Source: an uncultured Sutterella sp.
Lineage (GTDB): Bacteria > Pseudomonadota > Gammaproteobacteria > Burkholderiales > Burkholderiaceae_F
Length of the DNA stretch: 35,861 bases
Assembly (NCBI GenBank): GCA_900544255.1
Contig: UQUM01000020.1
Span: 1 to 35,861, forward strand
Direction of reading: 5' to 3'
Below, piece after piece: positions 6,210 to 13,770 of the stretch. Both the position numbers and the translations under genes were made by a program. Each line of letters starts with the position of its first letter. Within the stretch, counting starts at the first letter, position 1. The notes under the pieces are model-generated. The model saw only the letters and a list, made by a program, of their open reading frames with translations. It was not told the origin of the DNA and made no database searches.

Positions 6210-7142
6210 ATGAGCCTTACGATTCTTCTGAGGCCGGCTGCCGTGACATTTTCGAAATTATCGTCCCGTTCCGCTTATGCAGTAGGACTTTTTTGCGTCG
6301 TAGTCTGGGGTATCACCTTCGTCAATACCAAAGTACTTCTGTTGGCAGGATTGTCGCCGTCGGACGTGCTCTTTTACCGAACGCTCATTGCCTGGAGTGC
6401 ACTGATTGTTCTTCTTCCCAAGCCCATTTTTTCAAAATCTTGGAAAGACGAAGGCATCATGGTGTTGTTGGGGATGCTGGGCGGATCGCTCTACTTTTTG
6501 ACGGAAAATACGGCCCTGGCCTATACCCAAGCGAGCAACGTCGCGGTGTTGGTGACGACGTCGCCTCTCTTGACCGTATTGGTGGGGATGGTGATCCGCC
6601 GGGATTTTCGGGTACCGGGGCGCTTCTGGTTGGGAAGCCTGCTTGCGTTGACGGGCGTTGTCTGCGTCATTATGAACGGCGTTTTTATTCTGAAAATCAG
6701 CCCTAAAGGTGATCTTTTGACGTTGGCAGCGGCGTTGTGCTGGGCACTTTACAGTCTTCTTTTGAAAGTCATGATGCAGCGCTACAACGCGCGGTTCTTG
6801 ACGCGAAAGGTTCTTTTTTACGCTCTTCTGACATTGACGCCCTACTTTGCCCTGCAGCCTCTTAATACGAATTTCGACCTGATTATTTCTTGGCAGGTGC
6901 TGCCGCACCTTCTTTACTTGGGGTTGGTGGCGCAGACTATTTGTTTCATTCTCTGGAACGTCACCGTAGACCGAATCGGTGCCATGCGGGCGACGAATCT
7001 CCTCTATCTTTCGCCGGTCATTACCATGCTCGCCGCCGTTGCGGTCTTAAATGAGCGTATTACGTGGGTGGCCGTAGCGGGGTGCACCCTGATTTTGGCA
7101 GGGGTTGCGCTGAGCGACAGCGGTTTGCGGCTCAAAAAATAA
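6210..7142 (+). CDS. DMT-superfamily transporter, EamA domains
   Basis: The product is 310 residues from the ATG at 6210 and is made of about ten hydrophobic spans in two EamA repeats, the usual size for this family of inner-membrane metabolite exporters and permeases. Characteristic segments are VVWGITFVNTKVLL in helix 1, FYRTLIAW, ENTALAYTQASNVAVLVTTSPL in the first repeat, and RIGAMRATNLLYLSPVITMLAA with NERITWVAVAG in the second. An open frame runs 27 codons further upstream to 6129, but that part is not membrane-like and overlaps the terminator structure, so 6210 is chosen. There is no strong ribosome-binding site. The substrate cannot be read from the sequence. Confidence 0.88.
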   Translation: MSLTILLRPAAVTFSKLSSRSAYAVGLFCVVVWGITFVNTKVLLLAGLSPSDVLFYRTLIAWSALIVLLPKPIFSKSWKDEGIMVLLGMLGGSLYFLTENTALAYTQASNVAVLVTTSPLLTVLVGMVIRRDFRVPGRFWLGSLLALTGVVCVIMNGVFILKISPKGDLLTLAAALCWALYSLLLKVMMQRYNARFLTRKVLFYALLTLTPYFALQPLNTNFDLIISWQVLPHLLYLGLVAQTICFILWNVTVDRIGAMRATNLLYLSPVITMLAAVAVLNERITWVAVAGCTLILAGVALSDSGLRLKK

Positions 7143-7734
7143 GCGCGTTTAAATCGCTTGGTTGACCACTGAGTCACGATTTCCAAAAAGTAGACCATTT
7201 ATTTTCGTTTCAACCGGATCCTCGTTTTTGGGGAGTTGGCGCTGCCGATCAAGTCGATCAGTCTCATTTTCTCTATGGAAGAACGAAGCACAGCGGTTTC
7301 TTTTTGGAATAGTATAAACGGATATAACAGTACAGCAAATACTTTAGCGGCTTTTCCGCTGAACGAGCTGGATTGACGTTGGCTGCATCCGGCAACAACG
7401 CCCGGACAGCGGGCTTATTTCAAGACGAGCCAAGGAAAACCGATGCAGAACATGTCAGAACGTAAGCGGCCGGCGATAGATAAGTCTTATGTCATCCGGG
7501 ATTGGGCGGCCTGAAGCAAACATTAGAGGGGAAATCGGTACAACAGGAGGCCGGTGTCGCTGTAAAGGATCACTCACATGGCGAAAAGAAGGAAATTGAA
7601 TTGAAGGTAACTACTTTAATAGTTTAGATATGAACTAGAAAAGCGCAATACAACCGCAATACGAATGGTTAAATTAAGTACAGACTCGAGGAAACTAGGC
7701 AGTATGCCACGAATTGTCCGGGTAATGGCTGGTC
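7143..7734. other. Gene-poor stretch before the hipBA-like pair
   Basis: About 590 bp without a convincing gene. It has short frames with protein-like runs, for example about 40 codons ending near 7629 (GLKQTLEGKSVQQEAGV) and a 23-codon ATG frame from 7443, each closed by stops. A weak GCCCG/CGGGC hairpin lies near 7410. This reads as decayed coding sequence, as expected at the edge of an accessory island. Confidence 0.4.
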
Positions 7735-7776
7735 TTGCAAAAAGTCGAGATAACGAACATAATATGAATCGTTATC
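7735..7776 (+). promoter_or_regulatory. hipBA-like promoter with overlapping operator
   Basis: TTGCAA (7735-7740) and CATAAT (7758-7763) are spaced by exactly 17 bp. A perfect inverted repeat, GATAACGA (7749-7756) and TCGTTATC (7769-7776), straddles the -10. A dimeric HTH repressor bound there would block the polymerase. HipB-type antitoxins autorepress through paired palindromes of this kind, so the product of the first gene is the likely ligand. Confidence 0.7.
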
Positions 7777-7803
7777 GCTATCAACAACTAGGATCTAAAC
7801 ATT

Positions 7804-8106
7804 ATGCGTCCATCGCTCGCGGTTGAAGAATCTTTGTCAGTGCTCGGTAACAATATCCGAACGGCCCGATTGAAGCGTCGCCTCCCCCAGGCCACGCTGG
7901 CGGAACGCGCTGGGATCGGTTTGAGCACGTTGGTTAAGATAGAAAACGGCAATTGCGGCGTTGCCATCGGCGCAGTGGCTTCCGTTCTCTTCGCATTGGA
8001 CTTGGGTACGCCGATGGCCGATATTGCCGGCATTGATCCTCTCGCCCAAGCTCTTGAAAACGAGCGGTTGCCCAAGCGTATCCGCGCACCGAAAACGGAT
8101 GCGTGA
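7804..8106 (+). CDS. HipB-like XRE-family helix-turn-helix antitoxin/repressor
   Basis: The 100-residue protein has a Cro/C1-type HTH over about residues 16-70: NNIRTARLKRRLPQATLAERAG, then STLVKIENGNCGVAIGAVASVLFAL. This is the usual layout of HipB antitoxins, which bind operator DNA as dimers and hold the HipA partner. The C-terminal 25 residues are basic and Pro-rich. Its stop overlaps or abuts the start of the HipA-like gene, so the two are translated together. An operator-like palindrome sits on its promoter. Confidence 0.85.
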   Translation: MRPSLAVEESLSVLGNNIRTARLKRRLPQATLAERAGIGLSTLVKIENGNCGVAIGAVASVLFALDLGTPMADIAGIDPLAQALENERLPKRIRAPKTDA

Positions 8107-8108
8107 CC

Positions 8109-9410
8109 ATGGCTAAGGTGCTTGAAATTCGTCTCTCCCATCAATCCACGGTATTGCCCGGTCGCCTCATTGGGCGCTTGGTATGGGATACGGCAGCCCG
8201 CGTCAAATCGCGGACAATGGCCTTTCAATATGATCCGGCCTGGCTGCGCGTAGGATTTTCCATTGGCAGTGACCTGCCGCTGAAGGACGGTGTGCAATAC
8301 TTATCGGCTCCATACGGCAATCCGGGACGCAGCACTGATCTTTACGACCGACGCTTCCTCTTTGGCTTTGTAGCGGATACAGCCCCCGGTTTATGGTGGA
8401 CGGATTGGTTGCAGTCGGCGCGAATAAATCGTGTGGAAATGCCTCATACTGAGTGTCTGTCTTCTCCGGATGAACTGTGGACGTCACTGGGTTCGAACTT
8501 ACGTCGGTTTTCTGCTTTGTCATTGTCGTTAGTTCATTCAGAACAAACGAAATCTGAAATCGATTATTTTGAGAAAAAAACCTTTGCTGATGTTGTCAAT
8601 GCCCTGCAGCGCCTTCGCGATGCGCCTGATACCTTGACTAAATCGCAGCTTCGCTTGTTGGAGCCGCTTCTTTCTGATTTAGGCGGCCGGTCGGTGAAGG
8701 CTCTGATCAGTGAGGCTTCGACGTCGGGGTTGTTTTCCGATTGGGTATTGCGACCGTCGGAGCTGACGTCCGGCGTCAATTCAGCGCGTTGGCAGGCCAT
8801 CGGCATGGCATTGGCCCGTCGCTGTGGAATAAGTACAGTCGAAAACAAATATATCGAAAGTACTTCAGGCGGCGGATATCTGGAAAAACGCTTTGACCGA
8901 GATGAACAAGGCCTCGCCTTATTCTGCCTTTCTGCAGCCACCCTGGTGATGAAACGTCAGCGTCCCGGTATTGCCGCCGTTCCCTCAGGTTATGCCGACA
9001 TTGCGGACATTCTCAACCGTAGCGGCGCGGCACCGACAGATGATCTTCGAGAACTCTTTCGACGGCTGCTCTTTAACACTCTAACCGGTAACCGTCATGA
9101 CGAGCTGACAGATTTTTGGTTCGCCCGTGAGACCAACGGTTGGCGTTTGGTACCGTTTCACGGCGTACGCCTCCTCCCGCCTCAGCAGCGCGTACGACTC
9201 CTGAATACCCCTATCGTTGCGAACGATACGTTGGCGGATCCCGATCTCGCCGTGAGCATGTCGCGCTATTTCGGGGTCTCGACGAAAGACGCCAAAGCGA
9301 TGACGCTCTCGATGCAGAAAGTCATTGCGGATTGGCGGTCGGTGGCGACAGAATTCAAAGCGTCTAAAGCTGAAATCAGTGCCATGGGAGGCAATTTCGT
9401 TGACGGTTGA
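8109..9410 (+). CDS. HipA-like protein with degenerate kinase site (probable pseudokinase)
   Basis: HipA toxins are Ser/Thr kinases that phosphorylate glutamyl-tRNA synthetase. This 433-residue protein keeps the fold: FLFGFVADTAPGLWW in the N-terminal lobe, a glycine loop LGGRSVKAL near 193, GGYLEKRFDR near 256, and FRRLLFNTLTGN near 320. The catalytic stretch is different. Where the family has GN-T-D-D-H-x-x-N, this protein reads GNRHDELTDF, losing the catalytic Asp and the Asn. The metal-binding Asp of the following YD/FD motif is Gly (PFHGV), and the ATP-binding Lys position reads VLRPS. The gene is otherwise intact. The start is ATG 8109; an overlapping GTG at 8103 is possible. It may be a regulator or binding partner rather than a kinase. 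Confidence 0.8.
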   Translation: MAKVLEIRLSHQSTVLPGRLIGRLVWDTAARVKSRTMAFQYDPAWLRVGFSIGSDLPLKDGVQYLSAPYGNPGRSTDLYDRRFLFGFVADTAPGLWWTDWLQSARINRVEMPHTECLSSPDELWTSLGSNLRRFSALSLSLVHSEQTKSEIDYFEKKTFADVVNALQRLRDAPDTLTKSQLRLLEPLLSDLGGRSVKALISEASTSGLFSDWVLRPSELTSGVNSARWQAIGMALARRCGISTVENKYIESTSGGGYLEKRFDRDEQGLALFCLSAATLVMKRQRPGIAAVPSGYADIADILNRSGAAPTDDLRELFRRLLFNTLTGNRHDELTDFWFARETNGWRLVPFHGVRLLPPQQRVRLLNTPIVANDTLADPDLAVSMSRYFGVSTKDAKAMTLSMQKVIADWRSVATEFKASKAEISAMGGNFVDG

Positions 9411-9414
9411 TTCG

Positions 9415-9819
9415 CTAAAGTTTAGTTTCTAATACATACTTGTAATCGATGTCGTTCATTGCTTCAAACAGCATCAGCGGTTTTCTTTGGGTTCTCTGCC
9501 ATGTAGAGAGATAGTACAGACTCACGGTCGGCGGGAAAATCCAATCTCGAGTTTCGGTGCTGAATTTGAAACGTTTATAGATTTCCGCCTTCTGTCGGAA
9601 TACCGCGTCCGTCGTTGTACGGTACGCTTCGGTGTCGATGGCTTGCCGGACCAGGTTTCGGAGTTCAGCGGCGGAAAAAACGAACAGGCCGGCGAACGAC
9701 GGATGATGGCTAATGTCCGTGGCAAAAGTGAGTTTGTCGATTCCGTCAGAGGCACTGGCAGTTACGAAAAGCCTTCGAATGCAGCCTCCTTCGATAGCGA
9801 TTCTGACAGCCTTCACCAT
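9415..9819 (-). CDS. Hypothetical protein, possibly lacking its N-terminus
   Basis: The ATG frame gives 134 residues of unknown type ending DIDYKYVLETKL. The same frame stays open upstream to about 9972 (some 50 extra codons) with protein-like sequence such as TGLQHWLFRQSQEDRLSYSG and no start codon. It ends right after the stop of the AAA-ATPase_like pseudogene. This suggests a decapitated older gene whose front was lost when that gene arrived. I recognise no domain. The gene converges with the hipA-like gene, only 4 bp away. Confidence 0.45.
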   Translation of the reverse strand: MVKAVRIAIEGGCIRRLFVTASASDGIDKLTFATDISHHPSFAGLFVFSAAELRNLVRQAIDTEAYRTTTDAVFRQKAEIYKRFKFSTETRDWIFPPTVSLYYLSTWQRTQRKPLMLFEAMNDIDYKYVLETKL

Positions 9820-9966
9820 ACCGTCCCATTCGGATCGGTTGGCGGTTATTCGGTCCTCCGTTGCCTGTATTGCTCGTCCACTATATGACAGCCTGTCTTC
9901 TTGGCTTTGTCGAAAGAGCCAATGTTGAAGGCCTGTTTGATGGGCGACACAGGGCTTTCCTCGTCG

Positions 9967-11895
9967 TTAACGTTTCAGATCTTTGGTTTCAAAGGACTTC
10001 TCAATCATCCGACAGTATTTCCCGCAAAACGCGGCGCCGTAGAGACGGATGGTACGAATTTCGGTGCCGATGAAGGGTACGTAATACTTACGGTCAAGAA
10101 TTTGCTTCAGTCCGGCTTCGCAGGCGGCAGCCAGGGTGTCTTCGTCCGCGGCCCTCGCTTTTTTGAGTTCCACGATAACGCCGACGCCTCGTTCCGAGTC
10201 CGTGAGGCAGATGTCCGGGTACCCGTTTCCCGCTTCTCGGTTGGAACTCAGGTTTTTCTCTTCGTTGTTGAAGAGCCCCAAAACCAACCCGTGATAGAAA
10301 GTTTCGCTGCCGCCGTCCCTGAGGCTCATGGCGCGGGACAGAAATTCGCTCACGCGTTCGCCGGCTTTGAAGGGATGTCCTGCAAAAAGGGCTTCCGTCA
10401 CTTCTCGACCGGCAGAGACCGTGTTCACGCCTTTTTTCTCGAAACTGGCGGCGATACGGCGTTCGAAACAATCCAGGACGGCTTCGTTGGGAATACGCAG
10501 AATGACGTTGCCCTCGGCATCGGTGCCGTTACTCGTGAGGTAACCCGAGGCGTAAAGAAGGCTCAGAAGCTTATCCGACGAATGATCCAGTTCCGAAAAA
10601 GACAGTTCGTCAATGATCGGCGCTGCCACCTGAATCCCGGCTAACAGCTTCTTCAGAATCCGTAGATAACTTTCGTCGGCGTACCGTACGCATTCATCCA
10701 CGATGTCGTTGCTGCTGGTGTTGACCCAGTAGTGCGGATAGGTCGTTTCTTGGGCGGCAGATCTTTCGACAGCTGCGAACGTCTTGTCGCGGCAGAAGCT
10801 CAAGAGATCCCACGGGCAATAGATTTCGGTGGTTCCAAAACGACAGCCGTCTTAATGGGCTCGAGTCCCTTCTTCGAAGGCAAGCAGTCTGAAGTCCCTC
10901 AAAATCGCGTGAGCTTTATCCGGGGTAAAACCGCAGACGGCGCTTAAGGAGGCGGAAGCTATGGAGTGGCAGCCAAAATTATTAAAGCCCGTGAAAATGC
11001 GTTCCTTGGCAATTCTGAGGCACCCGGTGACGACGGCTTTTTTGAGCCGCGGGTTTTCTTTAAGGGCGTTTCCCAGCATTTGCCGCACCAGGTTCCTCAT
11101 GCCGGTGTAGTAGCCGTTCGCCCGAGCTTTGTTGAGCGGTACGTCGTATTCGTCCACCAAAACAACGACCCGGCGTCCGTACGCTTCATACATTGCGTTG
11201 ACCAACATCTGCAGGCTGTCGCTTATGAGGTCTTTCTGGTCGTCGGGTGCAAGCGCCTTCAAGTTGAGGATCGCCGTGAGGTTGGCTTTGGTGCTGCGTT
11301 TAAGCTTCGGAGATTCCAAAAGGAAATCCACTTCCTGGGCACAGTCGACGACCGTCGATACCAAGCGGCGCAGTGCCGTGGCGTAGTCGTCCCCCTCCAC
11401 TTTTTTGAGGCTCAGGAAAATAACCGGCCACCGGCCGAGATTTTCTTCGCAGAAGGCGGTGTCTTTAAGGATTTCAAAGCCCGTGAAGAGTCGTCGGGGT
11501 TTCGCGGTGTCTTCCGGCGCTTCGTAATTTATCTCAAGAAAGCTCTTGAGCATACTCTGCGTGAGTGACTTCCCGAATCGCCGTGGGCGTGTGATGAGAG
11601 AAACTGAATTGCCGTCTTTGAAAATACTTTTTAAGTATCGGGTCTTGTCGACGATATAAGCCCCCTCTTCGACCATGCTTTCAAAGGAGCAGTTTCCGAC
11701 GTAGATCACCCTGCCGCGGTAAAAAGGCAGCAGTGCGCGGAGCGCAATGAGATTGTCGCCGTGAACGAGCAGGTTTTCGCTCTCCCCGTTTTCGTTCGAG
11801 GTGCCGTAAATCTTGATGCGTTCCAGGAGATGAAAAGGAACGTTTTTAGCTTCGCGTCGGGCGTCTCCGTCGTTTGCCCATTGCAGTATCGGCAT
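9967..11895 (-). pseudogene. AAA-ATPase_like / PD-(D/E)XK protein, broken by one nonsense codon and fused to a methyltransferase N-terminus
   Basis: One reading frame runs from the ATG at 11895 to the stop at 9967, interrupted once, by TAA at 10854-10852. The family has YDGYRFG where this frame reads stop-DGCRFG, so a Tyr codon became a stop. Residues from about 64 carry the AAA-ATPase_like domain: CSFESMVEEGAYIVDKTRYL, Walker A-like TRPRRFGKSLTQS and Walker B-like VVVLVDEYDVPLN. The second half ends in a PD-(D/E)XK nuclease-like domain (PDICLTDSE, VIVELKKA). Residues 1-63 belong to another family (see 11707-11895). The two pieces could still be made separately, the second from the ATG at 10803. 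The role of these proteins is unproven; defence or mobile-element links are suspected. Confidence 0.85.
11707..11895 (-). pseudogene. N-terminal fragment of a type III restriction-modification Mod methyltransferase
   Basis: The first 63 codons of the broken gene read WANDGDARREAKNVPFHLLE, then ENLLVHGDNLIALRALLPFYRGRV. This is the start of type III (beta-class) adenine methyltransferases, where it normally continues KCIYIDPPYNTG, the catalytic DPPY motif. Here the frame switches just before that motif to the AAA-ATPase_like protein. The methyltransferase core is therefore absent. The junction is at about 11706. No Res gene is present in the window. Confidence 0.7.
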
Positions 11896-11966
11896 TGTCG
11901 GCAGCTTCCCAGAGTGTTCCTGTTTGAAATTATTTTAGATTTTTGATGCAGTCTCTGCAGACGACT

Positions 11967-11999
11967 TGCGGGAGTACACCCTGTTGGTACACTCCCGCA
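11967..11999. terminator. Hairpin between the Mod fragment and the 405-residue ORF
   Basis: TGCGGGAGT and ACTCCCGCA form a 9-bp stem, extended by ACC/GGT. It lies 25 nt after the stop of the 12025-13242 gene. No T run follows on either strand, so it may be an mRNA 3' end or a processing structure. Confidence 0.45.
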
Positions 12000-12024
12000 T
12001 AGAAAATAACTATAACCGGCGAAA

Positions 12025-13242
12025 TTACTTCGCGTCCGCCTTCTCTTCTTCCGTCCTGGCCAATTCCTCGGCGTGCTCAATTTCGTTGTACGCCACGTAG
12101 GTGAGTGTCTGGATGCACATCGGGAAGTACCCCAATTCCATCTGATCCATCGAAGACTGCAGCGCGATATGTTCGTCTTCCGTGAGACCTTCAAAGAGGG
12201 CGAACATGTGGTTCATGCCGAACAAGCAGCCGCGCAGCGCCTTCCCTTCTTCGGTGTTGACTTGCATAAAGGCCTTCGAAATGGAGGCAGCGAGTTTTTC
12301 ACAACGTTCCACCGCCGCGTCTTGGGTCTTGGGATTGGGAAGCCGTACCTTCGACATATCAATGTCCTTCACGTGGAACGCGAGGCACTTGCTGAAGTCT
12401 TCCAAGGTCTGCGCCATCGCCACCATGGCCTGAACGACTTCCTTGCTTTCAAGGCCGGCCTTGCGGCGACAACGGCGGGCGCGTTCGCGATCCGAGAAAA
12501 TGAAGGTCATGCTCTGAATGAAGAGCTTCATCGACATGGCGAGGAACACCTGGTTGCTCGGCGCCAATTTCGGCAGGAAATCGCTGCAGAACTTTTCCGC
12601 GGTTTCGGTATAGCCGTTTTCGGTGAGTTTTGCACCGGCGGCGTCTTCTTCCTCGTCAACCTCGTCGTATTTACTTGAGTACCCGAGAAGAATTCCCACC
12701 ATCATCGTCGCAGTGCCGATCCCCGCAATGCTGGCCACGGCCTCATCGGCGAGAATGTCTTCACCCAAAGCATCCGGGTCAGCGCTGCCGAGGCAACAGG
12801 CCGTGAGCGACAGAAGTGCGCGCAGAAAATCGACCGATGCCTGGTTTTCAGGTTTCGCCAACAAATCGCGGAGGCTGTCCTCTGCATCAACCGCCTTTTC
12901 GGTATCCGACTGGCTCCAGCCGCGCACGTTGGATTCCATCGCATCGCGCAGCGAGAGGAAGAGACGCCAGTATCCTGCAGCGCGTTTGGCAACAGCTTCG
13001 CTGTAACCCAATTTTGTCATCATAGCTTCCACGTCTGCGGGGCTCTTTCCGAGACGGGAACGAATGGCTGCTGCCATCGTCGTCACCAACCAGGCAACGG
13101 GCTTTTTATTCTTTTTGCCGATGCGGTTTAAAACCGCCGTAATGTCGGACGCCGTCGGTACCTTTTCCGCTAAAGCGGCGGCAGGATGAAGCGGTGCGTC
13201 TTCAGGGATGGTCGGGATCAGCAGAAAAGTATCGGCAGCCAT
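12025..13242 (-). CDS. Uncharacterised 405-residue cytoplasmic protein
   Basis: I do not recognise this gene. The product has no signal peptide or clear membrane span. It is helical and Ala/Glu/Leu-rich, with a basic NRIGKKNKKP segment near 40 and an acidic DEVDEEEDAAG patch near 210. The second half has a conserved-looking FSDRERARRCRRKAG and an EE-rich C-terminus. Composition and codon use resemble the housekeeping genes, and the frame is long and clean, so it is real. It lies between the broken island and rsmB and is followed by a hairpin. The ATG at 13242 lacks a strong ribosome-binding site. Confidence 0.75.
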   Translation of the reverse strand: MAADTFLLIPTIPEDAPLHPAAALAEKVPTASDITAVLNRIGKKNKKPVAWLVTTMAAAIRSRLGKSPADVEAMMTKLGYSEAVAKRAAGYWRLFLSLRDAMESNVRGWSQSDTEKAVDAEDSLRDLLAKPENQASVDFLRALLSLTACCLGSADPDALGEDILADEAVASIAGIGTATMMVGILLGYSSKYDEVDEEEDAAGAKLTENGYTETAEKFCSDFLPKLAPSNQVFLAMSMKLFIQSMTFIFSDRERARRCRRKAGLESKEVVQAMVAMAQTLEDFSKCLAFHVKDIDMSKVRLPNPKTQDAAVERCEKLAASISKAFMQVNTEEGKALRGCLFGMNHMFALFEGLTEDEHIALQSSMDQMELGYFPMCIQTLTYVAYNEIEHAEELARTEEEKADAK

Positions 13243-13320
13243 GAGGGAAAAAGTCGTTAAGTTGAAAATGAAAAAGCAGCGGAAAAGAAACGTTCGCCGC
13301 CTGAATGTAATGTTCGAATT

Positions 13321-13707
13321 TTACCTTAATTGAGAGTAGCCACTTTGGCTCGTTCTTGCCGACATCGGATGGCAGCTTCCCGCTGAGTTTCTTTTTGTTC
13401 CGGCGTCCCCCATGGACTCCAGTAAGGTTACGAGTGACATGATGAGATTTTTGACGGCCGTTTCCTTACGATCCCGAAAGAGGCAGTTGACGGCGTGCAG
13501 CGGTTGAGCCAATCCGTTTCTTTCTGATTATTGCGCCTGGCAGCGATCGACGTTTTCGACAGCGCGTCGGCGGCTGGGATATGCTCTTAGAGCGGCGCCG
13601 GCTGGCAGGGTATAGCGAAAAAGGACGCGGTTGCCCTCGATGACGGCCCCCGAAGGAAGTTTTTTGACGGATCAGTGCTGAGATTTCTGTTCAGTGTTTT
13701 CAGACAT
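13321..13707 (-). pseudogene. Short frame with two internal stops, remnant of an unknown gene
   Basis: From the ATG at 13707 one frame reads through TGA (after 11 codons) and TAA (near 13527) to the stop at 13321, and all three parts look protein-like. The middle contains KKLPSGAVIEGNRVLFRYTL and the end VKNLIMSLVTLLESMGDAG. Identical phase across the stops suggests one decayed gene of about 128 codons. No family is recognised. It could also be chance, since each segment is short. Confidence 0.35.
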
Positions 13708-13718
13708 GATCGAACTCA

Positions 13719-13760
13719 GAAAAGAAACGCCCGGCAACGACAGTGGGTTCGCCGGGCGTT
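13719..13760 (-). terminator. Intrinsic terminator of the purN-rsmB unit
   Basis: AACGCCCGGC and GCCGGGCGTT form a perfect 10-bp stem with a 15-nt loop, and on the minus strand TCTTTT follows. It begins 10 nt after the rsmB stop. Confidence 0.85.
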
Positions 13761-13770
13761 GAAAGGAAGA

